A stretch of 39,530 nt of DNA from Pseudomonas cuatrocienegasensis (GTDB lineage: Bacteria; Pseudomonadota; Gammaproteobacteria; Pseudomonadales; Pseudomonadaceae): contig NZ_FOFP01000029.1 of assembly GCF_900110925.1 (NCBI RefSeq), positions 1 through 39,530 of the forward strand. The letters are read 5' to 3'. The translations under genes were made by a program, and so were the position numbers. This document shows positions 32,084 through 39,530 of this stretch, piece after piece. The number at the start of each line of letters is the position of its first letter. Position 1 is the first letter of the stretch. Below the pieces are notes generated by a model, which was not told the DNA's origin, did no database searches, and saw only the letters and a list, made by a program, of their open reading frames with translations.

Positions 32084-33937
32084 ATGTGTGGAATCGCTGG
32101 ATGGCTGTCCTACAGCCAGAACCTGGAAACGCAACGTGACACCCTGCAACGCATGACCGACACCATGGCCCTGCGCGGGCCGGATGCGGGCGGCCTGTGG
32201 ATTGAAGGCCCGGTCGGTCTGGGCCATCGGCGCCTGTCGATCATCGACCTGGAGGGCGGTCGCCAGCCGATGACCGCCCTGCACGGTGGCCCGCGTGAGG
32301 CCGCCGCTATTACCTACAGCGGCGAGGTCTACAACTTCCGCGAGCTGCGCACCGAACTGCAGCGACTCGGTCACCGCTTCGAGACCCGCAGCGACACCGA
32401 GGTGGTGCTGCGCGCCTATGTCGAATGGGGCGAAGCCTTTGTCGAACGGCTCAACGGCATGTATGCCTTCGCTATCTGGGACCTGCGTTCGCAGGAGTTG
32501 CTGCTGATACGCGACCGTATGGGCGTCAAGCCGCTGTATTACTTCCCCACTGCAGACGGCGTGGTGTTCGGCTCCGAACCCAAGGCACTGCTGGCCAACC
32601 CGTTGGTACCGCGCAAGGTGCGCGCCGATGGCCTGCGCGAGATCCTGGAGATGGTGAAGACCCCGGGCCATGCCGTGTTCGACGGCATGCGCGAGGTGAT
32701 GCCTGGCGAGATCGTGCGCATCAACCGCCAGGGCCTGGGCCGCCGCCACTACTGGAAGCTGGAGGCGCGCGAGCACGAGCACACGCTGGACGAGACCATC
32801 CGCCACACCCGCGACCTGCTTGAGGATATCGTCGACCGCCAGATCGTCGCCGACGTGCCGCTGTGCAGCTTGCTCTCCGGTGGTTTGGATTCCTCGATCA
32901 TCACTGCGCTGGCGTCGAAGAAGCTGCTCGCTGCCGGCAAGGAGAACATCCGCTCCTTCTCTCTCGACTTCGTCGACCACGGCAATGGCTTCACCGGTGA
33001 TGCCGTGCGCGGCACGCCGGATGCGCCCTTCGTGCGCGACCTGGTGGAGAAGATCCGCTCAAGCCACCAGGAGATCATCCTCGACAGTCACGAACTGGCC
33101 GATCCGGCGTTGCGCATGCAGGTCATCCGCGCCCTCGACTTGCCCCCCGCCTTCTGGGGTGACATGTGGCCATCGCTCTACCGGCTGTTCCAGGAGGTAC
33201 GTAAGCACTCGACCGTGGCGCTGTCCGGCGAGAGTGCGGATGAGGTGTTCGGCGGCTACCGCTGGTTCCACGATCCGGAGGCGATCCAGGCCGACACCTT
33301 CCCTTGGCTGACCTCGGTCACCGGCAAGTACTTCGACGGCAAGACCCTGTTCGGCCCAGGCCTGCTGACCCAACTCGACATGCACAGCTTCCTGCGCGAC
33401 AGCTACGCCCAGGCCATCACAGAGGCGCCAGTACTGCCAGGCGAGAGCGCGGTCGACCAGCGCATGCGGCAGATGAGTTACGTCAACCTGACCCGCTTCG
33501 TGCAGACCCTGCTGGATCGCAAGGATCGTATGAGCATGGCAGTCGGCCTCGAGGTGCGTGTGCCCTTCTGCGATCACCGTCTGGTCGAGTACGCCTTCAA
33601 CATCCCCTGGGCGATGAAGGCCTTCGACGGGCGGGAGAAAAGCATCCTGCGCGCGGCGACCCGCGACCTGTTGCCGGAGTCGATCAGCGAGCGAGTCAAG
33701 AGCCCCTACCCCTCAACCCAGGACCCGGCCTACGAGCAGGCGCTGCGTGATGCCCTGAGCGCCATACAGGCGGACCGCAACGCGCCGGTGACGCCCCTGC
33801 TCGACAGCGGCCGTATCCAGCAGACCCTGGCCAGGCCGCTCGGCAGTGTCTCGCCCATGTACGAACGCATGGGCATGGAGCTGCCGGTCGGCCTCAACAC
33901 CTGGCTGAACGAGTACGACGTCAGCCTCGAACTCTAG
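32084..33937 (+). CDS. AsnB-type glutamine-dependent amidotransferase
   Basis: A 617-residue class II amidotransferase. It starts MCGIAGWLSY, so Cys2 is the glutaminase nucleophile after Met removal; LRGPDAGGLW and YSGEVYNFRELR follow. The synthetase part has the ATP PP-loop LLSGGLDSSIITAL and ALSGESADEVFGGYRWF. The ATG at 32084 has AAGGAG. Housekeeping AsnB makes asparagine from aspartate. In this cluster it more likely adenylates a carboxylate of the acylated ALA analogue and converts it to the primary amide. A strong hairpin follows its stop. Confidence 0.9.
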   Translation: MCGIAGWLSYSQNLETQRDTLQRMTDTMALRGPDAGGLWIEGPVGLGHRRLSIIDLEGGRQPMTALHGGPREAAAITYSGEVYNFRELRTELQRLGHRFETRSDTEVVLRAYVEWGEAFVERLNGMYAFAIWDLRSQELLLIRDRMGVKPLYYFPTADGVVFGSEPKALLANPLVPRKVRADGLREILEMVKTPGHAVFDGMREVMPGEIVRINRQGLGRRHYWKLEAREHEHTLDETIRHTRDLLEDIVDRQIVADVPLCSLLSGGLDSSIITALASKKLLAAGKENIRSFSLDFVDHGNGFTGDAVRGTPDAPFVRDLVEKIRSSHQEIILDSHELADPALRMQVIRALDLPPAFWGDMWPSLYRLFQEVRKHSTVALSGESADEVFGGYRWFHDPEAIQADTFPWLTSVTGKYFDGKTLFGPGLLTQLDMHSFLRDSYAQAITEAPVLPGESAVDQRMRQMSYVNLTRFVQTLLDRKDRMSMAVGLEVRVPFCDHRLVEYAFNIPWAMKAFDGREKSILRAATRDLLPESISERVKSPYPSTQDPAYEQALRDALSAIQADRNAPVTPLLDSGRIQQTLARPLGSVSPMYERMGMELPVGLNTWLNEYDVSLEL

Positions 33938-33948
33938 TCCCAAACCGG

Positions 33949-33973
33949 ATGTGGCCCCGGTGCGGGGCCGCAT
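33949..33973 (+). terminator. Strong hairpin between asnB-like and MFS genes
   Basis: ATGTGGCCCCG-gtg-CGGGGCCGCAT is an 11-bp stem with one G-T pair and a 3-base loop, 11 bases after the amidotransferase stop. Only TCCTT follows, so partial termination or mRNA end protection, lowering expression of the exporter, is as likely as full termination. Confidence 0.65.
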
Positions 33974-34022
33974 TCCTTCGCTGTACCACCTACGCGTTCC
34001 TGCAACGCAAACGAGTCCGAGC

Positions 34023-35222
34023 ATGCACACACACAACCAATCGCCCATCTACTTGATAGCGCTGGGGGCCTTTGCCCTCGGCATGGCCTCCTATGTAACC
34101 GCCGGGTTAATCCCGATGATCGAGGCCTCGTTCGCGGTCTCCGTTGCGGTGGCCGCCCAACTGGTCACCGCCTTCACCCTGGCCTATGGCCTGGGTTCAC
34201 CGATCTTCGTCGCCCTGACGCCGGCGCATCGCCAACGCGCCGGTATGCTGCTGGCTCTGGGCCTGTTCGTCATCGCCAACGCTGCCAGCGCGCTGGCCGA
34301 GAGCTTCACCACGCTGATGGTCTGGCGCGCCATCGCAGGCATCGGTGCCGGCGTCTACCTGGCCATGGGCATCGGCGCCTCGGCTGCCGTATCAACGCCG
34401 GAACGCCGCGGCAAGGCCATCGCCATCATCATGGGCGGCATGGCCAGCGGCGTGGTGCTGGGCGTGCCGCTCGGCCTGCTGATCGCTGAACAGCTGGGCT
34501 GGCAGGCCGCCCTATGGCTGGTAACCCTGCTCGGCCTGATGGCCTTGCTCGGCCTGCTGCTGAAGCTTCCGGCCCTGCCGGCGGCTACCGCCACCACGTT
34601 GAGCCAGAAGCTGGCGATTCTCGGCGACGGCCATGTGCTGGTCATCCTGCTGGTGTCGCTGCTGGCCGCCATCGCCAGCCTGGGCATGTACACCTTCATC
34701 GCCCCACTGCTAGCTGACCCGGCCTATGGCGCGGTGCGTTCGGTCACCCCCTATCTGTGGGTCTGGGGTATCGGCGGCGTGCTGGGCAGCTTCCTGATTG
34801 GCCCGCTGGTGGATCGCATCAAGGGTCCGGTACTGACCTTCGCCATCATGCTGATCCTCGCTGCATCGCTGTTCGTGCTACCGCTGACTGCCGCCATCAG
34901 CACCTGGCTGGTGATGTTGCCCATAGCCCTGTGGGGTGCGGTCGGCTGGGCACTGCAAGTGCCGCAGAACAATGAACTGATCCTGGCGCGCCAAGCTCAG
35001 GGCGACGGCAACCTGGCCATCGCGTTGAACGAATCGGCGCTCTACCTGGGCAGTGCCATCGGTGCTGCGGCCGGCGGCTTCGTGCTGTTGTTGCAGATGC
35101 CTACCTGGACCCTAGCCGCCAGTGCAGGTGGTGTCGCCGTACTGGGCGCCTTGCTGCAGATCATCAACCTGCGTCGCCAGCCGAACGGGAACGGCGACGT
35201 GCAAGCCGAACCCTACAACTGA
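34023..35222 (+). CDS. MFS drug/metabolite exporter
   Basis: A 399-residue protein with twelve predicted membrane segments, of the DHA1 (AraJ/YdhP-like) type. The N-terminal half shows LGMASYVTAGLIPMIEASF and the motif-B region VWRAIAGIGAGVYLAMGI; GGMASGVVLGVPLGLL is motif C, typical of antiporters. The ATG at 34023 is chosen by the family N-terminus. It closes cluster 2 and should export the product; alaremycin clusters also end in a transporter of this class. No resistant hemB copy is present. Confidence 0.88.
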   Translation: MHTHNQSPIYLIALGAFALGMASYVTAGLIPMIEASFAVSVAVAAQLVTAFTLAYGLGSPIFVALTPAHRQRAGMLLALGLFVIANAASALAESFTTLMVWRAIAGIGAGVYLAMGIGASAAVSTPERRGKAIAIIMGGMASGVVLGVPLGLLIAEQLGWQAALWLVTLLGLMALLGLLLKLPALPAATATTLSQKLAILGDGHVLVILLVSLLAAIASLGMYTFIAPLLADPAYGAVRSVTPYLWVWGIGGVLGSFLIGPLVDRIKGPVLTFAIMLILAASLFVLPLTAAISTWLVMLPIALWGAVGWALQVPQNNELILARQAQGDGNLAIALNESALYLGSAIGAAAGGFVLLLQMPTWTLAASAGGVAVLGALLQIINLRRQPNGNGDVQAEPYN

Positions 35223-35235
35223 CGGAGGAGAGGCT

Positions 35236-36162
35236 GTGGAATTGCGCCACCTTCGCTGTTTCATCGCCGTCGCAGAAGAACTGCATTTCGCCCGCGCCGC
35301 CGCACGGCTGCATATCGAACAGTCGCCCCTGTCCCGGATCATCAAGGAACTGGAATACCGTCTGGGCGTACAGCTATTCGAGCGCACCACACGGCGTACG
35401 CGCCTGACCTGGGCCGGCAAGGTGCTCTTGGAAGAGGCTCGGCGGGTGCTGGCCGTGGTCGACCAGGCCAAGGCCAGCGTCAAGAGTGCGGCGGCTGGGT
35501 ATCGCGGCCGGATACCCCTTGCGCTATCCGATGGTATTCCCCAGACCCGCCTGGCCTCCTTGCTCGCCCACTGCCGCGAGGAAGAACCTGAGGTCGAAAT
35601 CTGCCTGTCGGAGGTCACCTTCAGCGAACAGGTCAGGGGCCTGAACGACGACCTCTTTGACATCGGGCTGGCACAGTCCGACGAGGTGGGTGATGGGCTG
35701 GTGGCTGAACCGGTCTGGTTCGATTCGTTGGTCGTGACGGTACCTTCTCGACACCCGCTACTGAGCTATCGGCGTGTGCCGCTTGAGGAGGTGGTGCGCT
35801 ATCCGCTGGTGCTCTGCGACCCGCAGGCCTGCGAGGGTTTCTGGCAGCAACTACAGCGGGTGCTGGGCACCGTGGATACACGGCTGACCATCGCAGACCG
35901 CGTCCCCACTTTGGACCTGATGATGGCTCTGGTCGCGGCGGGTTACGGGTTGGGTTTTTCAAGCCTGGCGCGCATTAGCGAACTCAACAACCCGGATGTC
36001 GTGGCCCGTCCGCTGGACGGCTGCGCAACCATGCTGACCACTTACTTAATACGGCGCGAAGGCGAGCCGGCCGAGCAAATGGCCCGTTTTATCGAGCGGG
36101 TGAGCCCGGCGGAAAGCCAAGCGTTGCTGGCTGATCACGCATCACAGAAGGAGATCGCTTGA
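35236..36162 (+). CDS. LysR-family regulator, probably the ICE TraR-type regulator
   Basis: A 308-residue LTTR: N-terminal winged HTH (LRHLRCFIAVAEELHFARAA, then LEYRLGVQLFERTTRRTRLT) and a C-terminal periplasmic-binding-like sensor domain. The start is GTG at 35236 with GGAGGAG upstream. Its stop overlaps the eexN start (TGATG). A LysR gene next to eexN is common at the head of the mating genes in Tn4371-type ICEs (often called TraR), so it is better read as backbone than as the regulator of cluster 2, although it is only 13 bases from the MFS gene. Confidence 0.85.
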   Translation: MELRHLRCFIAVAEELHFARAAARLHIEQSPLSRIIKELEYRLGVQLFERTTRRTRLTWAGKVLLEEARRVLAVVDQAKASVKSAAAGYRGRIPLALSDGIPQTRLASLLAHCREEEPEVEICLSEVTFSEQVRGLNDDLFDIGLAQSDEVGDGLVAEPVWFDSLVVTVPSRHPLLSYRRVPLEEVVRYPLVLCDPQACEGFWQQLQRVLGTVDTRLTIADRVPTLDLMMALVAAGYGLGFSSLARISELNNPDVVARPLDGCATMLTTYLIRREGEPAEQMARFIERVSPAESQALLADHASQKEIA

Positions 36163-36428
36163 TGAAGAAGATATCGTTTTTGCTGACTGCCGTGCTGTTG
36201 AGCGCATGCGAAAAGCCGATACCGTTTGAGTCGGCTGAAGCGCTTGCAGAGAATCCCGAGCGGCTCAAGGAACTGCGACTGCAGTGCAGGGACAATCGAG
36301 CAAAGTTGGGTGAGGCCCAATGCAACGCTGTTGCCGACGCCCAGCGCATACGCTTTATGGGCAAAGGCACACCCTACACTCCGCACCCTGTCAAACTCTT
36401 CCACTCTGACACTGAAGATGGACGCTAG
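36162..36428 (+). CDS. eexN: EexN-family entry-exclusion lipoprotein
   Basis: An 88-residue lipoprotein with lipobox LLSAC (cysteine at 17) after a short charged N-terminus. Then comes the family core FESAEALAENPERLKELRLQ, CRDNRAKLGEAQCNAVADAQ and RIRFMG. It is like TrbK/EexN, which sit in the inner or outer membrane and block entry of the same element. It overlaps the LysR stop and has AAGGAG. In intact ICEs it stands with traG and the trb genes; here a toxin-antitoxin pair follows instead. Confidence 0.85.
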   Translation: MKKISFLLTAVLLSACEKPIPFESAEALAENPERLKELRLQCRDNRAKLGEAQCNAVADAQRIRFMGKGTPYTPHPVKLFHSDTEDGR

Positions 36429-36454
36429 AACCGGTGACAGTGAAACGGCGAGTA

Positions 36455-36499
36455 TTAATCTGTAGATTAAAATGTGCTACTTTTTGATCTACAGATTAA
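36455..36499. promoter_or_regulatory. Twin inverted operators of the toxin-antitoxin operon
   Basis: TTAATCTGTAGATTAA (36455-36470) and TTGATCTACAGATTAA (36484-36499) are near-perfect inverted copies of each other and each is itself palindromic at the ends. Their starts are 29 bases apart, and the second lies 17 bases upstream of the antitoxin ATG. This is the layout of an autoregulated TA promoter. Confidence 0.8.
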
Positions 36500-36516
36500 A
36501 TCGAGGGCTCCCCCCC

Positions 36517-36924
36517 ATGACAACTGCCACCATCCAAGCTCAGGACTTCTCGAAAAGCCAGTGCGCAGCCGGCCTGCGTGCGGCGCTGAACATCCTGGAA
36601 AAGTGGAAGGCCTCCTGCGAGCAGGCCTGCCGGGTGCTGCGGATTTCCCGCAGCACCTACACCCGCGCCAGCCAGAAGGATTCGGCGTGGGCGGTGAGCC
36701 TGGACGCCGACCAGATGCAGCGCATCAGTCTTGTGCTGAACATCCACGCAGCACTGCGCGTTGTGTTCGACAACCCCGAGAACGTCTATGGCTTCCCCTC
36801 GATGGAGAACCACAACGCGTTCTTCAACGGCCGCGCCCCACTCGACATCATGGCGCAGGGCGACATGATCTCGCTGTACGAAACGTTCCGGCGGATCGAC
36901 GCGCTGCGAGGCGCGCAATGGTAA
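36517..36924 (+). CDS. Xre/MbcA/ParS-type antitoxin (DUF2384)
   Basis: A 135-residue protein. The N-terminal half has a Xre-like HTH (GLRAALNILEKWKASCEQAC, then RVLRISRSTYTRA); the C-terminal half has the toxin-binding DUF2384 part (QMQRISLVLNIHAALRVVFD, then NGRAPLDIMAQGDMISLYET). The ATG at 36517 follows the twin operators, and the stop overlaps the toxin start. It should block the RES toxin by filling its active site and repress its own promoter. Confidence 0.85.
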   Translation: MTTATIQAQDFSKSQCAAGLRAALNILEKWKASCEQACRVLRISRSTYTRASQKDSAWAVSLDADQMQRISLVLNIHAALRVVFDNPENVYGFPSMENHNAFFNGRAPLDIMAQGDMISLYETFRRIDALRGAQW

Positions 36925-37619
36925 TGCTCGGCGACCTACCTGTACTGGAAGGTGAAAGCCTGCACGCCTACCGCCTGGTCAACTCCAAGTTTCCGCCCAT
37001 TGCCCTGTTCGATGACGTCGCTGACGCAGAGGACTTCGAAGCTCTTTATCAGATCCAGGCGCTGACCAATCCACGGTTGCAGAACGAGATTGGTCGCCTG
37101 GAGCTGATTCCGCGCGACCAGATCCCTTTTGGGATCCCTGGGTGCTCGTATGCAACAGCGCCCTTCACTCACATCAACCCGGCCGGCTCGCGCTTCAGCA
37201 ATGGCACCTTCGGCGTGCTCTACCTGGCCGACAGGATGGACACTGCGATTGCCGAGGTGCGTCATCACCAGGAGCGCTACTGGTCGAATGTGCCGGAGCT
37301 CAACTATGAGCGTTTCGTCTTCAGAGGGCTGACCGCCAGCTTCAGCGACAGCGGGATGAGGGAGGCCTCCGCACTTCCGCTTTCAGACCCCATCTACGCG
37401 CCTGACGACTACGCACACTCGAATCGATTGGGAAGCGAAGTGAAACGAGCAGGATACCCAGGCCTGCGCTACCACTCGGTTCGATCTCCAGGCAACATCT
37501 GTTGGGCGCTGATGACCCCGCGACCTGTTACCTCGATCATCCAGAGCGCACATTTTGAAATGATCTGGAGCGGGCAAATTATTAGTGTCAATCAGATCAC
37601 AACCCTTCTAGCCACGTAG
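36918..37619 (+). CDS. RES-domain toxin (NAD-consuming)
   Basis: A 233-residue RES-domain protein. Seen are the N-terminal arginine in HAYRLVNSKFPPIALF (Arg19), the serine/arginine region NPAGSRFSNGTFGVLYLADR, and GSEVKRAGYPGLRYHSVRSP. RES toxins of the MbcT/ParT group degrade NAD or ADP-ribosylate targets and stop growth. The ATG at 36918 overlaps the antitoxin stop, so the pair is translated together. It stabilises the element. A longer open frame upstream in the same phase is antitoxin DNA read out of frame. Confidence 0.85.
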   Translation: MVMLGDLPVLEGESLHAYRLVNSKFPPIALFDDVADAEDFEALYQIQALTNPRLQNEIGRLELIPRDQIPFGIPGCSYATAPFTHINPAGSRFSNGTFGVLYLADRMDTAIAEVRHHQERYWSNVPELNYERFVFRGLTASFSDSGMREASALPLSDPIYAPDDYAHSNRLGSEVKRAGYPGLRYHSVRSPGNICWALMTPRPVTSIIQSAHFEMIWSGQIISVNQITTLLAT

Positions 37620-38096
37620 ATGAAAGCGGGCTGAATAACCTAGACCTTACAGCCTGCTGAAATCGCTCATAACAACCGGTGAAAACAGGCAGAAACTGGC
37701 ACATTGATGCCAGGCTGATTTCGGTCAGGAGCAGCCAGTGAGTATTAACAACGCCAAGGCGCATTTCGTTGCCCTCGAAGGTAAACGCCATTGCCCCCTT
37801 GCTTACAAACTGGCCTGCCGCTTCCAGCGGCTCGTAGCGCAATGCATGAATAGAGTCCACTCCAGCTCGGTGTGGACTGTCTCGTCGCTGCGGCCGGTGG
37901 TCTATGTGAATAGCCGCCCGCTCGCTGTAACCGTTTTGCGAATCACCATCAGCGACTGCGCCATATCCGCCCAAGCGCCTAACCAACGCCAAACATGCTG
38001 TGGACAGAAATAAAAAATTTAGCGCGCCCCTTGCAGAGCTGTCTGAGCTGCACTAAACCATAAAAACCAATGGCCATTTGACAGCAAGGAAGCCCT
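37620..38096. other. Gene-free stretch after the toxin gene
   Basis: A 91-codon frame from a GTG at 37738 and a longer minus-strand frame overlap each other, lack convincing ribosome binding sites, and match no family I know. The stretch looks like debris of lost genes, possibly where the traG/trb block once joined. Confidence 0.4.
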
Positions 38097-38978
38097 ATGC
38101 AAAAGCTCATCGTGGTTGCGTTTTTTTTATTGTCCGGCTGCCAAGCAGTAACAGACAAAATCAACGAACATAATATGGACATGGTTCGGTCTAGCACTCA
38201 GTCATCAGAACTGGTGACGGCAAAAACTGCTGAAGCAGAAGACTTTGACACACTGCTCGACGCACCGATTGCAGACAAAGCAGAGAGAAACAAAGCGCAA
38301 TCAAAGCTTCTAGCCAAATCAGAAGTAAATTGCTCAAGATTCATTGAGGAGACGCACTTCAAACGTGCAATCACCACTTTTGGCTACAGCACGTACTCCA
38401 ACATTGCTTCTACAGCAGCAGCCATTGTTTCGGGGCGTGCCGGTCAGAACCTGGCCGGTGTGTCCTCCGTCCTCGGCTTTATGGGCGACACTCTCAACCA
38501 AGAGATGTATAGCGGCATACTGATGCCTGCCCTCACTCGTGAGATATCAGATCAACGCACCGCGATGTTCAAGGACATCACCGCCCGGCAAGCCAAAGAA
38601 ATTACCGATTATCCCTACCCGCTCGCGGTGATGGACGCAATCAGATACCACAACCTGTGCTCCATCCCATTCGCTCTAGTCGGTCTGGTGAATAAAACGA
38701 ATACCGTCCAGCAAGTTGATTACAGTGCTGCAATCAGCAATATGGACTCGGAAATTGAAAAGCAGAGTGCACTTCTCAAAGATGCGGCTCTTGGACTGTC
38801 GCCATCGGAAAGAACCGCAGTTCGTCAGCAGATACTGGATCTGACAAAACGCAGGGAAATACTCACTGTCTCATTGCCGCAGGCGCAAAGCACCCAGGCC
38901 AAACCTGCCGTTACCGTCGATCCAGCCGGAGCAGCGGTAGATCCAATCGATGCACCGTTGACCGCGGACCCACAGTGA
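38097..38978 (+). CDS. Lipoprotein of unknown function
   Basis: A 293-residue protein with a short signal and lipobox LLSGC (cysteine at 15). The middle has a Gly/Ala-rich, membrane-seeking segment (FGYSTYSNIASTAAAIVSGR, then AGVSSVLGFMGD) and the C-terminal third is coiled-coil-like (MDSEIEKQSALLKDAALGLS, then RQQILDLTKRREILTV) with a Pro/Ala-rich tail. It is more AT-rich than its neighbours, suggesting a separate origin. I do not recognise the family. The ATG at 38097 has AAGGA upstream. Confidence 0.65.
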   Translation: MQKLIVVAFFLLSGCQAVTDKINEHNMDMVRSSTQSSELVTAKTAEAEDFDTLLDAPIADKAERNKAQSKLLAKSEVNCSRFIEETHFKRAITTFGYSTYSNIASTAAAIVSGRAGQNLAGVSSVLGFMGDTLNQEMYSGILMPALTREISDQRTAMFKDITARQAKEITDYPYPLAVMDAIRYHNLCSIPFALVGLVNKTNTVQQVDYSAAISNMDSEIEKQSALLKDAALGLSPSERTAVRQQILDLTKRREILTVSLPQAQSTQAKPAVTVDPAGAAVDPIDAPLTADPQ

Positions 38979-39173
38979 CCAATCAGCACTCTCCACCCAC
39001 TTTTTCATTAGCCACCGCTCACGCGTACACCGCTGGACTTAAACCCAGCCAGCGGGGTGTGCGGTTGCTAAAGGCCGACTTCTGCCTGATGTGACCGGCT
39101 GCTGCGGGTCGACACTTACCGGTCGCGTACACCACACCCTGCTGGGCTAATCCGCTGACCTCCACAACCAGAA
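38979..39173. other. Short intergenic region with an imperfect hairpin
   Basis: ACACCGCTGG and CCAGCGGGGTGT (about 39026-39062) can form a stem with a bulge after the lipoprotein gene and may terminate its transcript. Nothing else is seen before the IS end at 39174. Confidence 0.45.
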
Positions 39174-39530
39174 TGACCTTGCCCCCGAAATACGTACCCC
39201 ATAGCCCGTGTCATGGGTTGGTTTTTTGAAGCTGTGAAGCGTGCCAACTATGTTCGTATTGCGTTGGGCTGACGTAGGACAGTGTTGAGTGCAAGCGCTC
39301 TCGGTTGTACCAGAGCAGCCAGCTCATGACCTCGTCTTTGGCGTCGCGGCGAGTACTAAACCGCTGATCATGTAACCGTTCCACCTTCAACGAGCCGAAC
39401 AACGTCTCGCTGCAGGCATTGTCCCAGCAATTGCCACGTCGGCTCATTGAGCTAGTGATTCCGTAGTCCTGAAGCACCTGTCTAAAATCGAAACTGGCGT
39501 ACTGGCTTCCTCGATCACTATGAAAAAGTA
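39174..39530 (-). mobile_element. IS3-family element, right copy (3' part)
   Basis: The tip TGACCTTGCCCCCG starts at 39174 and the element runs off the window end. Its first 94 bases are the exact reverse complement of 94-1, so the two copies face each other with their transposase 3' ends inward. The next bases inside the window are GAA here (39171-39173) and GAA at 95-97 on the left, which read from the element are not the same triplet. Confidence 0.88.
39211..39529 (-). CDS. IS3-family transposase OrfB, C-terminal part (runs off the window)
   Basis: The minus strand reads HSDRGSQYASFDFRQVLQD, then SMSRRGNCWDNACSETLFGS and WLLWYNRERLHSTLSYVSP, the DDE integrase core end of IS3-group OrfB. 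The second catalytic aspartate lies in HSDRGSQYAS and the glutamate in NACSETLFGS. It ends QLQKTNP at 39211. The N-terminal half and OrfA lie beyond the window, so whether the copy is intact cannot be judged. Confidence 0.9.
   Translation of the reverse strand, partial: LFHSDRGSQYASFDFRQVLQDYGITSSMSRRGNCWDNACSETLFGSLKVERLHDQRFSTRRDAKDEVMSWLLWYNRERLHSTLSYVSPTQYEHSWHASQLQKTNP

Noticed and set aside
31955..32980. A 341-codon minus-strand frame
   Set aside because: Antisense to the AsnB-like gene; composition is that of a shadow frame.
37738..38013. A 91-codon frame starting with GTG
   Set aside because: No family resemblance, weak start region, and an overlapping minus-strand frame of similar quality.
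95..39173. The triplet GAA at both inner IS borders as a target duplication
   Set aside because: Read from the element end the triplets are TTC and GAA, and they belong to different copies; a chance match of three bases is likely.

Overview
The window looks like part of a high-GC proteobacterial genome, most probably Pseudomonas or a close relative. This rests on the proQ remnant, the imuA-imuB-dnaE2 set, the CTGT-N8-ACAG LexA box and the style of the genes. It is almost all accessory DNA: a degraded integrative or plasmid-like element that carries two unrelated small-molecule clusters.

Layout. The window begins and ends inside inverted copies of the same IS3-family end (1-94 and 39174-39530). 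The left copy has cut off a proQ-like gene. Next come a secreted protein, a tyrosine-recombinase remnant, an IS remnant, and the SOS mutasome operon imuA-imuB-dnaE2 (7175-2074, minus strand) under a LexA box; imuB is broken twice. After radC and a small channel-like membrane protein lies cluster 1 (21444-9752, minus strand). Then comes an ICE/plasmid backbone: ardA (with an amber codon), a repeat region, an HTH protein, repA with three downstream iterons, parA, a small RHH partner, traF and a VirD2-type relaxase. Cluster 2 follows (29257-35222, plus strand) with a divergent XRE regulator, then LysR-eexN, a Xre/RES toxin-antitoxin pair with its operators, and a lipoprotein. The order radC, repA-parA-traF-relaxase, cargo, LysR-eexN resembles Tn4371-type ICEs, but the traG/trb mating genes are absent.

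Cluster 1 is read as a pathway to a chlorinated five-carbon amino acid. Acylating acetaldehyde dehydrogenase and 4-hydroxy-2-oxovalerate aldolase would build 4-hydroxy-2-oxopentanoate from acetyl-CoA and pyruvate. A branched-chain-type aminotransferase would give 4-hydroxynorvaline. A free adenylation enzyme would load it on a free carrier protein, a SyrB2-type Fe/2-oxoglutarate halogenase (His-Gln-Val at the metal site) would modify it, and a type II thioesterase would release it. Two LysE exporters would remove the product. A free-standing protein related to the editing domain of leucyl-tRNA synthetase is a strong candidate self-protection factor against a leucine-like antimetabolite.

Cluster 2 encodes a 5-aminolevulinate-synthase-like enzyme, a GNAT acetyltransferase, a Gfo/Idh/MocA oxidoreductase, an AsnB-type amidotransferase and an MFS exporter. 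This matches the logic of alaremycin biosynthesis plus an amidation step, so a primocarcin-like product is predicted. The ALAS-like enzyme has Ser at the position where glycine-specific ALAS has the selectivity Thr. Product assignments are inferences from enzyme families; no search or structure calculation was run.
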